DNA of 36,284 nucleotides from Brevundimonas sp. (GTDB taxonomy: Bacteria > Pseudomonadota > Alphaproteobacteria > Caulobacterales > Caulobacteraceae): assembly GCF_030656255.1 (NCBI RefSeq), contig NZ_JAUSOE010000153.1:1-36284 (forward strand), in the 5' to 3' direction. Position numbers and translations under genes: made by a program. The notes beneath the pieces are model-generated. The model worked only from the letters and a program-made list of their open reading frames with translations. It did not search any database and was not told the DNA's origin. Numbering within the stretch: the first letter of the stretch is position 1; each line of letters opens with the position of its first letter. Of the stretch, positions 25,226 through 32,947 are shown piece by piece.

Positions 25226-27388
25226 TCAGAACTCCGCGGAGACCGACAGGCGCAAGGTGCGCGGCGCGCCCAGGGTCAGGTAGCTGGAGGTCGGACTATA
25301 GCCGCCCACGGCGACCCACTGATCCTCGTCCGCCAGATTCTCGACGCGGGCGCGGACCGTCATCGGCTTGCCGCCCGCCTCGAAGGCGTAGCGCACTCCG
25401 GCGTCGAACCGAGTCCAGGCGTCCAGCTCGACCGTATTGTCGCTGCTGACCGGCTGTTCACCGGTATAGACAACACGCCCTTCCAGGGTCAGGCCCGCCA
25501 GCATCGGCACGTCCCATTCGGCGTTCAGATTGGCCTGGATCTCCGGCGTGCCGGTGGGACGCAGGCCGACCAGGGCCGGGTCCAGCGAACGGGTGATCTC
25601 GGCGTCCAGCCAGGTCGCCCCGCCGATCAGACGCAGACCCGAGACCGGCTCGCCATAGACGCCCAGCTCCACGCCGGTGTTCTGCTGCTCGCCGTCGGCC
25701 GTGTAGAGGGCGCCGTCGAAATAAGCCTGGGGACGGTTCGCGCGGAAGGCGCTCAGCGTGGCGCCGAAGGTTCCGGCGTCATACTTCACCCCCGCCTCGA
25801 ACTGTTCGGACTGGAAGGGCGCCAGCACCTCGCCGGCGTTGTCCACCACGACGCCGTTGACCGCCGCCGGCGCCGTCAAGCCCGGCTGGAGCGCCTCGGC
25901 GTAGTTGGCGTACAGCGAGATGCGTTCGCTCGGCTTGAACACCACGGCGAAGGCCGGGGTCCAGGCGTCGCCGTCATAGGCCGAGTTTTCGGCCCCGGTG
26001 TTATAGTCGAACGACCGCGTCTCGATCTCTTGATAGCGGACGCCCGCCGTGGCCAGGATGCGACCGCCCAGGAAGGACATCATGTCGGCGAAGGCGACGG
26101 ATCGGTTGTTCACCCGCTCGGTCACCAAAGGATCGGACATGTCGCCGCCGACAAAGAAGTCCGGCGTCGGCGCCGCCACATCGGTCGGATCATACAGATC
26201 GCTGGTGAAACCCGCGAAGTCCGAGAAGGCGTAGGCGTTCTTGGACTTCGACCGCACCTGTGACGCCGACACGATCAACCGGTGGCCGACGGGCCCGGTG
26301 GTCAGGTCGGCGCGCAGGCCGATGTCGCCCGACCAGACCTCGTCCTCGCGTACATTGTCGAACCGATAGGCGCTCAGCGTCCCGTCGGCGTCGGCGTTCG
26401 GATTGGCCAGAACATTGTCCTCCTTGCCGTTACGACCGCCGAAGGCCGCCCAGGCCGTGACCGTATCGGTCAGGTCGAACTCGCCGCGCACAGCGCCGAA
26501 CAACTGCTCGTCGTCGGTATAGGTCCAGGGCTGGGCGAAATTGCCGTCGGCCGACGGCGCCTCGGGGACCGCGCCGTTTGGCGTGACCTGCGGACGCGGC
26601 GCATCGATCCGATTGGCCTGCCAGCCCAGGTCGGCTGAGAAGCGTGCGCGGTCGCCGCGGCGATCCACGCCCAGACCCAGGACCTGCAGTTCACTGTGCT
26701 GATCCTCGACCGCGCCCTCGCCCGCACGGCTGACCAGGTTCAGGCGCGCACCCCAGGCGTCGTCCTCGCCGAAACGCCGGGCCAGATCGGCCGCCGCATA
26801 GATTTCGTCCGCGCCTTCCCACCCGGCCGTCAGCCGGTTCAGATCGCCCGTCGCCCGCTTGGGAACCAGGTTGAAGGCGCCGCCGACGCCGCTGCCGCCG
26901 GGCGCTGCGCCGTTCAGGAAGGCCGTCGCCCCGTGGAAGACCTCGACCCGCTCCAGCAATTCCGGCGCGACGTACTGGCGCGGCAGCACGCCGTACAGGC
27001 CGTTATAGCTCATGTCGTCCGAGTAAACGGGGAAGCCCCGGATCAGATAGACCTCCTGGAAGTTGCCGAACCCCTTGGTCACCCGCACGGCCGGATCGTT
27101 CTGCAGCACGTCCCCGATGCTGCGGGCCTGTTGGTCGCGGATCAGCGCCTCGGTATAGCTGGTCAGGTTGAACGGCGTGTCCATCGTGTTCAGCGCGCCG
27201 AACAGGCCGACCCGCCCGCCGCGCGCGACCTGCCCCCCGGCGTAGGGACCCGGAAGGCCGACCTGCGAGCCGGTGACGACGATCTCGTCCAGCTCCGTCG
27301 GCGCCGCCTGGGTCTGCGCCAGCGCCGGCGTAGCGGCGACCAGGGCCAGAAGGCTGGCGCAGGCCAGACGGCGGGTCGAACGAACCAT
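25226..27388 (-). CDS. TonB-dependent siderophore receptor
   Basis: Outer-membrane ferric-siderophore transporter (720 aa). The signal peptide is MVRSTRRLACASLLALVAAT with cleavage after ALAQ or nearby. The TonB-box-like ELDEIVVTGS, the plug domain with TPFNLTSYTEALIRDQQARS and VYLIRGFPVYSDDMSYNG, and VERVEV/ATAFLNGAAPGGSG blocks follow. A long beta-barrel ends in RTLRLSVSAEF with terminal Phe. The true start is the ATG at 27388; the open frame extends 141 codons further but reads through the divergent arsR. First gene of the iron unit; the ligand is not identifiable. Confidence 0.94.
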   Translation of the reverse strand: MVRSTRRLACASLLALVAATPALAQTQAAPTELDEIVVTGSQVGLPGPYAGGQVARGGRVGLFGALNTMDTPFNLTSYTEALIRDQQARSIGDVLQNDPAVRVTKGFGNFQEVYLIRGFPVYSDDMSYNGLYGVLPRQYVAPELLERVEVFHGATAFLNGAAPGGSGVGGAFNLVPKRATGDLNRLTAGWEGADEIYAAADLARRFGEDDAWGARLNLVSRAGEGAVEDQHSELQVLGLGVDRRGDRARFSADLGWQANRIDAPRPQVTPNGAVPEAPSADGNFAQPWTYTDDEQLFGAVRGEFDLTDTVTAWAAFGGRNGKEDNVLANPNADADGTLSAYRFDNVREDEVWSGDIGLRADLTTGPVGHRLIVSASQVRSKSKNAYAFSDFAGFTSDLYDPTDVAAPTPDFFVGGDMSDPLVTERVNNRSVAFADMMSFLGGRILATAGVRYQEIETRSFDYNTGAENSAYDGDAWTPAFAVVFKPSERISLYANYAEALQPGLTAPAAVNGVVVDNAGEVLAPFQSEQFEAGVKYDAGTFGATLSAFRANRPQAYFDGALYTADGEQQNTGVELGVYGEPVSGLRLIGGATWLDAEITRSLDPALVGLRPTGTPEIQANLNAEWDVPMLAGLTLEGRVVYTGEQPVSSDNTVELDAWTRFDAGVRYAFEAGGKPMTVRARVENLADEDQWVAVGGYSPTSSYLTLGAPRTLRLSVSAEF

Positions 27389-27391
27389 GAT

Positions 27392-27408
27392 TTGCAACGC
27401 ATTCTCAA
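27392..27408 (-). promoter_or_regulatory. possible Fur-like box before the TonB receptor
   Basis: On the minus strand the 17 bases read TTGAGAATGCGTTGCAA, an imperfect dyad similar to Fur boxes (TTGAGAATG then CGTTGCAA), four bases before the ATG. A second dyad, ATTGC-TTT-GCAAT, lies at 27445-27457. Iron regulation of a siderophore receptor is expected, but the match is modest. Confidence 0.35.
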
Positions 27409-27514
27409 GAACGAAGGGAAGTGGGCTCCATACGCTTTGATGCGATTGCTTTGCAATGGCGTACACCGCGTCCCTTCGGCGCGTGATGACGCAGGCCGGC
27501 TTGCATTTAGCTAC

Positions 27515-27530
27515 ATTCCTAATTAGGAAT
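27515..27530. promoter_or_regulatory. perfect 16-bp palindrome at arsR start, probable ArsR operator
   Basis: ATTCCTAATTAGGAAT is fully self-complementary and AT-rich in a GC-rich setting. It covers the arsR Shine-Dalgarno (AGGA) and ends at the first possible start codon. Position and symmetry fit an autoregulatory ArsR/SdpR-type operator. Confidence 0.7.
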
Positions 27531-27536
27531 ATGGCT

Positions 27537-27842
27537 ATGAACACCCTGTTCAAAGCCCTGTCCCATCCGGTGCGTCGGCGCATCATCGCCATGCTGCGCG
27601 CAGGGCCGCTCGCTTCAGGCGACATCGCCTCCGCCTTCGACATGAGTTGGCCCACCATCACCGGCCATCTCAACGCCTTGAAGGAGGCCGGCCTGGTCAG
27701 TCCGGAGCGAGAGGGCCAGACCATCCGATATCGGCTGGAAATCTCGGCGGTCGAGGAGGCCATGGCCTTTCTGATGGACATCGTCGGAACGGGCGAAGCC
27801 GCCGAAGTCACGCCCGTCGCCCAAAAGGAGCCCCGTCGATGA
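27537..27842 (+). CDS. ArsR-family (SdpR-like) winged-helix repressor
   Basis: DNA-binding repressor of 101 residues: FKALSHPVRRRIIAMLRAGP, then GDIASAFDMSWPTITGHLNA and LKEAGLVSPEREGQTIRYRL make a standard ArsR winged helix. No CxC metal site is seen, so it is not a metal sensor of the classical kind. The ATG at 27537 is chosen (8 bases after AGGA); an ATG at 27531 gives two more residues. Its TGA overlaps the ATG of the SdpI-like gene, so the regulator and the membrane protein are coupled. This pairing recalls sdpR-sdpI of Bacillus, where SdpI sequesters SdpR. Confidence 0.9.
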   Translation: MNTLFKALSHPVRRRIIAMLRAGPLASGDIASAFDMSWPTITGHLNALKEAGLVSPEREGQTIRYRLEISAVEEAMAFLMDIVGTGEAAEVTPVAQKEPRR

Positions 27843-28519
27843 AGGACCGCCTGTCACTGCTGGACTATCTGACCCTCGCCGTCTTCGGCCTCCAGGCGGC
27901 GTTGGCCCTGCATATCGGTGTCAACGGCCCGACCACGCCCATGCCGATGCACTGGAACGGCGACTGGCAGGTCGATCGCTGGGGCAGTCGGGTCGAGTTC
28001 GCGACCTTTCTGGGCGGCATGACGCTGATCGGCTTCATCGGCGCAGCCGGGCTGGGCTTGGGGGCGATGCGCGCCGCGTCCCAAGGCGACGCCTCGCGCG
28101 GCCGTTCCCTGCGGATCGGCCAGGGCATCAGCCTGTTCACCTTCGCCGCCATCGGCCTGCTGATGACATGGTCGGGACTGGGGAACGCCACGGCCGAGAC
28201 CGGCCCGGTCGTCACCATGGCCGGGGTGTCGCTGATCCTGCTGGTCCTCGGCGCCTTTCTCGGGCGGGTCGCGCCCAATCCGTTGGTCGGCGTCCGCACG
28301 CCTTGGAGCTACAAGAGCCGCCTGGCCTGGGACCGGTCCAATCGACTGGCGGGACGCCTGTTGTTCCTGCTGGGCGTCGTCGGCCTGATCGCCGCGCCCG
28401 TGGCGCCCCAACCGCTGGGAGCCCTGTCCCTGATTGGGGCCGTACTGATGGCCGCCGCCCTCTCGGTCTTCGAGAGCTGGCGCGTCTGGCGCGCCGACCC
28501 TGACCGCCAGCCTTTCTGA
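27839..28519 (+). CDS. SdpI/DUF1648-type membrane protein
   Basis: Multi-spanning membrane protein (226 aa). The first half has the DUF1648-like MPMHWNGDWQVDRWGSR after a membrane helix. The second half has the SdpI signature GRVAPNPLVGVRTPWSYKSR followed by WDRSNRLAGRLLFLLGVVGL. In Bacillus SdpI gives immunity to the SdpC toxin and signals to SdpR; here no toxin gene is seen. The start at 27839 is preceded by AAGGAG (27825-27830) and overlaps the arsR stop (ATGA). Confidence 0.9.
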   Translation: MKDRLSLLDYLTLAVFGLQAALALHIGVNGPTTPMPMHWNGDWQVDRWGSRVEFATFLGGMTLIGFIGAAGLGLGAMRAASQGDASRGRSLRIGQGISLFTFAAIGLLMTWSGLGNATAETGPVVTMAGVSLILLVLGAFLGRVAPNPLVGVRTPWSYKSRLAWDRSNRLAGRLLFLLGVVGLIAAPVAPQPLGALSLIGAVLMAAALSVFESWRVWRADPDRQPF

Positions 28520-28542
28520 ACCAATCCGCCAAGGAGACCGCC

Positions 28543-29478
28543 ATGTTGATGCTGACCCTCGCCCTGCTCGCCGGTCCTGTCGCGACCGAGATCGTTCTGC
28601 CCGCCCAGCCCGCGCCCCTGCATGGAACCCTTTTGACGCCCGAAAACACGACCGCAGCGGCCGTCATCTTGCCCGGCTCCGGCCCCACGGATCGGGATGG
28701 AAACAGCCCGCTGGGCGTGTCCGCCGGGACCTACCGCCTGCTGGCCGAAGGGCTCGCGGCGCAAGGGATCGCCACGGTGCGGATGGACAAACGCGGCGTT
28801 GCGGCCAGCACCGCAGCCGGTCCGGCCGAAGCCGATCTGCGCTTCGACGCCTATGTCGCCGACGCCCGCGCCTGGGCCGCCGAGGCCGCGTCGCAGGCGG
28901 ACCAACCCTGCGCCTGGCTGATCGGCCACAGCGAAGGCGCCCTGATCGCTCTCAAGGCGGTCGAAGGCGGCGGCGGCCCCGATTCCAGCAAGGTCTGCGG
29001 CCTGGTCCTGCTGTCCGGCGCTGGCCGCCCCGCCGGGGTGGTCATCCGCGAACAACTGGCCGCCCTGCCCGAGCTGATGAAGACCCAGGCCTTCGCCGCC
29101 CTGACCGAGCTGGAGGCCGGCCGCACCGTCGCCGACACGCCGCCCGCCTTGGCCGCCCTGTTTCGCCCATCGGTCCAGCCCTATCTGATTTCGTGGTTGC
29201 CGCTGGACCCCGCCGCCCTGATCGCCGCCTATGACGGGCCAGTCTTCATCGGTCAGGGAACCACCGACATCCAGGTCACGACCACCGACGCCCAGGCCCT
29301 GGCCGCCGCCGATCCGGGCGCGACCCTGAAACTATGGGACGGAGTCAACCATGTGCTGAAGACCGCCCCCGCCGACCGCGCCGCCAATCTGGCCACCTAT
29401 GCCGACCCGGCCCTGCCTCTGGCGCCCGGTGTGGTGGACGACGTCGCCGGTTTCATCACCGCGCATCCGCAACGCTGA
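28543..29478 (+). CDS. exported alpha/beta hydrolase
   Basis: Serine hydrolase (311 aa). It has a short hydrophobic leader (MLMLTLALLAGPVATEI), the oxyanion region VILPGSGPTDRDGN, the nucleophile elbow GHSEG (WLIGHSEGALIALK), a likely acid in GQGTTDIQV and the catalytic His in GVNHVLK. AAGGAG (28531-28536) precedes the ATG by 6 bases. It is third in the arsR-sdpI operon, 23 bases after sdpI. The substrate is unknown; an ester or a modified peptide outside the cytoplasm is possible. Confidence 0.85.
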   Translation: MLMLTLALLAGPVATEIVLPAQPAPLHGTLLTPENTTAAAVILPGSGPTDRDGNSPLGVSAGTYRLLAEGLAAQGIATVRMDKRGVAASTAAGPAEADLRFDAYVADARAWAAEAASQADQPCAWLIGHSEGALIALKAVEGGGGPDSSKVCGLVLLSGAGRPAGVVIREQLAALPELMKTQAFAALTELEAGRTVADTPPALAALFRPSVQPYLISWLPLDPAALIAAYDGPVFIGQGTTDIQVTTTDAQALAAADPGATLKLWDGVNHVLKTAPADRAANLATYADPALPLAPGVVDDVAGFITAHPQR

Positions 29479-29528
29479 CTGCGCGATCCTGACTGGAGCA
29501 TCGGGGCGAGCATCCCTATCTAGGCGCC

Positions 29529-30332
29529 ATGTCCATCGCCCGTCTCGACCGCCGCGCCCTCGTCTCCGTCACCGGCGCGGAGGCGCGGCCCTTTCTGCAC
29601 AATCTGCTGACCCAGGACGTCGAGACCCTGGGCGAGGGCGAACTGCGGTTCGGCGCCCTGCTGTCGCCGCCCGGCCGGCTGTTGTTCGACCTGTTCATCC
29701 TGGGTCAGGCCCAGGGCGTGGTGCTGGACGTCGCCGCCGAGCGTCGCGACGCCCTGGTGCAGCGCCTGTCGATGTACAAGCTGCGCGCCAAGGTCGAAGT
29801 GGCCGCTGACGACCGCCCCGTCTTCGCCGCCTGGCCCGAAACGCCGGACGGTTTCCTGCCCGACCCGCGCACCCCGCTGATGGGCGGCCGCCTGTATGGC
29901 CAGGCTGCCGCCGATGCGACCGAGGCCGACTATGACGCCTACCGCCTGTCGGTCGGCGTCCCCGATCCGACCGCTGACGCCCCCCAGGACAAGACCTATC
30001 CGATCGAGGCCGATTTCGACCTGTTGAACGGCATCGACTTCCAGAAGGGCTGTTTCGTCGGCCAGGAGACGACGTCGCGCATGAAGCGCCGGGGCGTGAT
30101 CAAGAACCGGATGATGCCGCTCGACTTCGACGGCCCCCCGCCCCCCTTCGGCGCCGAGGTGCTGAAGGGCGAATTGCGCGCCGGCGAGATCCTGTCGGGA
30201 CGCGACGGCTCGGCCATGGCGCTGGTGCGCATCGACCGGATCGACGGCGACCTGACCGTCGAGGGGCGTCCCGTGCGCTTGCGTCGCCCCGCCTGGATGG
30301 GCGACGACGTCCTCCCCTCCTCAACAGACTGA
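29529..30332 (+). CDS. ygfZ: YgfZ/GcvT-family folate-binding protein
   Basis: Folate-dependent factor (267 aa) needed for activity of some Fe-S enzymes. The signature KGCFVGQE is present in DFQKGCFVGQETTSRMKRRG; the N-terminus has the GcvT-like fold (FLHNLLTQDVETL). It is a single-domain relative of GcvT, not the T protein itself. A short gap of 8 bases leads to the next SDR gene. Confidence 0.92.
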   Translation: MSIARLDRRALVSVTGAEARPFLHNLLTQDVETLGEGELRFGALLSPPGRLLFDLFILGQAQGVVLDVAAERRDALVQRLSMYKLRAKVEVAADDRPVFAAWPETPDGFLPDPRTPLMGGRLYGQAAADATEADYDAYRLSVGVPDPTADAPQDKTYPIEADFDLLNGIDFQKGCFVGQETTSRMKRRGVIKNRMMPLDFDGPPPPFGAEVLKGELRAGEILSGRDGSAMALVRIDRIDGDLTVEGRPVRLRRPAWMGDDVLPSSTD

Positions 30333-30340
30333 GTCTCCCC

Positions 30341-31099
30341 ATGAAGATCGCCGACCAGATCGTCCTCGTCACCGGCGGCGCGCGCGGCGTCGGCGCAGCC
30401 GCCGTTCGCGCTTTCGCGCGTGAAGGGGCGCGCGTGATCATCAACTGGCGCGCCAGCGGCGAGGCTGCGGCCGCCCTGGCGGCCGAGATCGGCGACCGCG
30501 CCATCGCCCTTCAGGCCGACGTGACCGACCGCGCCGCCGTCGACGCCCTGGTCGCCGCCGCCCAGGCCCATTTCGGTGCCCCCGTCACCACCGTCGTCAA
30601 CAACGCCCTGGACTACAGTTTCAACGGCGACGCCCGCGCCCAGATGACCGACATCGGCTGGGACGAACTGGAGCGCCAGTTCTCGACCGTCGTGCGCGGC
30701 GCCCTGAACACCATCCAGGCGACGGCGCCCGGCATGGCCGCCGGTCGGTTCGGCCGCGTCATCAATATCGGCACCAACCTGTTCCAGAACCCGGTCGTGC
30801 CCTATCACGACTACACCGCCGCCAAGGCCGCCCTCCTGTCCCTGACCCGCACGGCGGCCGGCGACCTGGGGCCGGACGGCATCACCGTCAACATGGTCTC
30901 CGGCGGCCTGCTGCGCACCACCGACGCCAGCGCCGCCACGCCCGAAGCCGTCTTCGACTTCATCGCCGGCATGACCCCGCTGCGGTCGGTCACCACGCCC
31001 GAGGAATTCGCCGACGCCGCCCTGTTTTTCGCCTCGCCCTGGAGCCGCGCCGTGACGGGCCAGAACCTGGTGGTGGACGGGGGACTGGTCAGGGACTGA
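30341..31099 (+). CDS. SDR-family oxidoreductase (FabG-like)
   Basis: NAD(P)-dependent SDR (252 aa). Cofactor motif TGGARGVG, NNA in TVVNNALDYS, active-site YTAAK and C-terminal GQNLVVDGGL. The catalytic Ser position reads as INIGTNLF, with Thr near the usual Ser. Some 3-oxoacyl-ACP reductase-like SDRs of this kind are annotated as fabG. It follows ygfZ closely and probably shares its transcript. An extragenic repeat begins 15 bases after its stop. Confidence 0.88.
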   Translation: MKIADQIVLVTGGARGVGAAAVRAFAREGARVIINWRASGEAAAALAAEIGDRAIALQADVTDRAAVDALVAAAQAHFGAPVTTVVNNALDYSFNGDARAQMTDIGWDELERQFSTVVRGALNTIQATAPGMAAGRFGRVINIGTNLFQNPVVPYHDYTAAKAALLSLTRTAAGDLGPDGITVNMVSGGLLRTTDASAATPEAVFDFIAGMTPLRSVTTPEEFADAALFFASPWSRAVTGQNLVVDGGLVRD

Positions 31100-31113
31100 G
31101 CTCCGTTCTCTTT

Positions 31114-31258
31114 CCTTCTCCCCTTGCGGGAGAAGGTGGCCCGAAGGGCCGGAAGAGGGGTCCGCCGGTGGGCCAACTCGCACCACCTGGCCCCTCACCC
31201 TTTCGCGCAAGAACGATCGCTACGCTCTCGGGCGCTCAAGCCCTCTCCCAACGGGAGA
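31114..31258. repeat. extragenic palindromic repeat element
   Basis: A 9-bp perfect stem (CCTTCTCCC at 31114-31122 with GGGAGAAGG at 31128-31136) is followed by GGCCC-GAA-GGGCC (31138-31150). At the far end, about 110 bases on, a second hairpin TCTCCC-AAC-GGGAGA (31244-31258) repeats the first theme. This type of block is frequent between genes in Caulobacterales. It may also end transcription of the SDR gene. Bases 31259-31499 beyond it contain a small hairpin and the mucR-like promoter region but no gene. Confidence 0.6.
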
Positions 31259-31334
31259 AAGGTATGCATGTTCCAAGCGAGTAAGATATTGAAACTCAAC
31301 AGGAGTTCTGTTCGAAAAAATGCCGTGTAGAAAT

Positions 31335-31354
31335 CGTGCAGATTTTTCTGCACG
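31335..31354 (+). other. hairpin upstream of mucR-like gene
   Basis: CGTGCAG-ATTTTT-CTGCACG is a 7-bp perfect stem with a 6-base loop, 145 bases before the mucR-like start. It could be an operator, since MucR proteins often repress their own genes at AT-rich sites, or a leftover terminator. Nothing decides between these. Confidence 0.35.
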
Positions 31355-31499
31355 GCTGCCCCGAAAGATGGCTTGAATCGACGGCAGCGTGCAATGGGCT
31401 AGGGCGGCTAAAGCTATGTCAGCTGGGCTGTGACAAGCTTGGCAAGGCGCTAGAGATCGTCCTAATCAGTATCTACCCTTGGGATTCGAAGGTCTGCTC

Positions 31500-31985
31500 A
31501 TGACTGATGAAACGTACACAGCCGCATCCGACGCGCGGGATGGCACGATCGAACTGGTGAGCGCCTATGTCTCGAACACCAACACGCGCCTGACGGCTGA
31601 TGAGTTTCAGGCTCTGATCCGCGAAACCTTCGCCACGCTTTCGAGCCTCAATGTTTCGCCTGGCGAGGCCGAGCCGGAAACGACGCCGGATCGTAAATCC
31701 AAGGCGGAGATCAAGAAGTCGATCGGCGACGCGGCTTTGATCAGCTTCGAAGACGGCAAGCCTTATAAGAGCCTGAAACGCCATCTCGGAACACGCGGCA
31801 TGACGCCCGAGGATTACCGCACCAAATGGGGTCTACCGCTCGACTATCCCATGGTCCATCCAACCTACAGCGCCCAGCGCTCGGAACTGGCCCGCGCCAT
31901 CGGCCTGGGTTCGAAAGGTCGTCAGGCGAAAGCCGCTGCCGAGCCCGCGCCCAAGACACGCAAACCGCGCCAGCCCAAGGCTTGA
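31500..31985 (+). CDS. MucR/Ros-family regulator with degenerate zinc finger
   Basis: A 161-residue DNA-binding regulator. The start ATG 31500 (MTDETYTAASDARD) is preceded by AAGG; a TTG at 31479 opens the frame but lacks support. The N-terminal part matches the MucR oligomerisation region, and the C-terminal block KSLKRHLGTRGMTPEDYRTK with WGLPLDYPMVHPTYS is unmistakable MucR/Ros. The usual zinc ligands Cys, Cys/Asp, His, His read here as S82, D85, H95 and R99, and the loop between the two His is one residue shorter. So zinc binding is probably lost or weakened. It ends in a basic tail (KTRKPRQPKA). Convergent with the next gene. Confidence 0.88.
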   Translation: MTDETYTAASDARDGTIELVSAYVSNTNTRLTADEFQALIRETFATLSSLNVSPGEAEPETTPDRKSKAEIKKSIGDAALISFEDGKPYKSLKRHLGTRGMTPEDYRTKWGLPLDYPMVHPTYSAQRSELARAIGLGSKGRQAKAAAEPAPKTRKPRQPKA

Positions 31986-32031
31986 TGATAGGGGTGGGCG
32001 CCCTCGCCGACCAGACGAACGTCCGCCCCCT

Positions 32032-32340
32032 CTAGAACAACGACAACTGCCTGTTGGCCTGATCAAAGGCCGTCCATTCCGGCGAACGCGACGCTTGATC
32101 CATCCATGCCGCCACGTAATCCTCCGGCGTCACATAGATCTGGACAGCAGATACGGGCGTGAAGTGAGACCTGTATCCCGTCTCGGTGATCGGTAAAGGG
32201 GCTCTCTTCGGGGACATGCTCACCACCTCCAGATGAGCAATCCGGGATCGGTCCTCATAGACGATGTATTCCGGGTTCCACCTGATTTCGATCTCAATCC
32301 CGTTCCAGTGGCTGCGAACGATCGTGTAGTCGCGGGTCAT
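32032..32340 (-). CDS. hypothetical protein, 102 aa
   Basis: Not recognised. The ATG at 32340 (MTRDYTIVRSHWNGIEIEIR) follows GGAAGAG closely, and the 50-codon upstream extension is Pro/Ala/Ser-rich and looks non-coding. The product is a soluble, mixed alpha/beta-looking protein with many aromatic residues (WNPEYIVYED, VQIYVTPEDYVAAWMDQA) and an end NRQLSLF that resembles a short terminal peptide motif of the beta-clamp type (QLSLF), as seen in many clamp-binding proteins. The clamp idea is an inference only. It converges on the mucR-like gene. Confidence 0.7.
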   Translation of the reverse strand: MTRDYTIVRSHWNGIEIEIRWNPEYIVYEDRSRIAHLEVVSMSPKRAPLPITETGYRSHFTPVSAVQIYVTPEDYVAAWMDQASRSPEWTAFDQANRQLSLF

Positions 32341-32640
32341 CTCTTCCTCTGGGCTTTGGGTTCGTCCTGAACCCTTGCCCTTCGGCGAGAATGGGGGTGC
32401 AAGCGCAGGGGCGCCTTCGCGGGGTACCGGCTGCAATGAGCAAGGCGAGTGAAGCTGGGCGGAAGGCGCTTCGAAGCGCGCCAGGGGCAAGGCCCCAAGC
32501 TCTTCGCGATAGGGATCGTCACCCGAATGGGCTGAGATCGCCGGCGTCGCCGGAAGCTCAGGGCGAAGCCTAAAGCCCGCCGCGCTCGGCGCGGATCGTC
32601 CTGTGCGATGGTCCGCTTTTCACGTTAGTTGTAGGCGTCT
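32341..32640. other. 300-base stretch with no supported gene
   Basis: Both strands carry only short open frames without ribosome-binding sites. The DNA is GC-rich and contains local inverted repeats such as GGCGCTTCGAAGCGCGCC (32463-32480, imperfect), so it looks like an extragenic or decayed segment between the unknown protein gene and the sigma-like gene. Confidence 0.5.
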
Positions 32641-32880
32641 TCACGGCTCGCAATTCCTGACCGCCCGCACGAGCCGCACCATTGCGGCGGCAAACCGTGC
32701 CTGCACAGCTTCCGGGGTTAGTCCAAGACGCAACCCGATCTCGCCGTAGGTTAGACCGGCGAAACGATGGAGGACGAACACGTCGCGCTGGTTGGTGGGC
32801 AGTCGCAGGATTGCGGCCCTAAGGACCTCGTCGTAGCTTCGTGCGCGTCGGCGCTTTGGCCGAGGCTTTGGCGGCTTCAT
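32641..32880 (-). CDS. stand-alone sigma-70 region 4 protein, 79 aa
   Basis: A very basic N-terminus (MKPPKPRPKRRRARS) precedes a complete sigma region 4 helix-turn-helix: LPTNQRDVFVLHRFAGLTYG then EIGLRLGLTPEAVQARFAAA. This is the pattern of ECF/FecI-type sigma region 4, but there is no region 2, so the protein cannot by itself act as a normal sigma factor. A GGGAGGA lies about 8 bases before the ATG at 32880. It follows the Tat-signal gene by 67 bases on the same strand. It may act as a small regulator of RNA polymerase, or be a stable fragment of a former sigma gene. Confidence 0.78.
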   Translation of the reverse strand: MKPPKPRPKRRRARSYDEVLRAAILRLPTNQRDVFVLHRFAGLTYGEIGLRLGLTPEAVQARFAAAMVRLVRAVRNCEP

Positions 32881-32947
32881 TCACCTGTCCTCCCGTCCAT
32901 TCCGATAATGAGTTCGATCATCATCAGCGTCGTCGAGCGCCTAGCGG

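Noticed and set aside
27389..27811. 141-codon N-terminal extension of the TonB receptor frame
   Set aside because: It runs antisense through arsR and puts the clear signal peptide in the middle of the protein; the ATG at 27388 is the sensible start.
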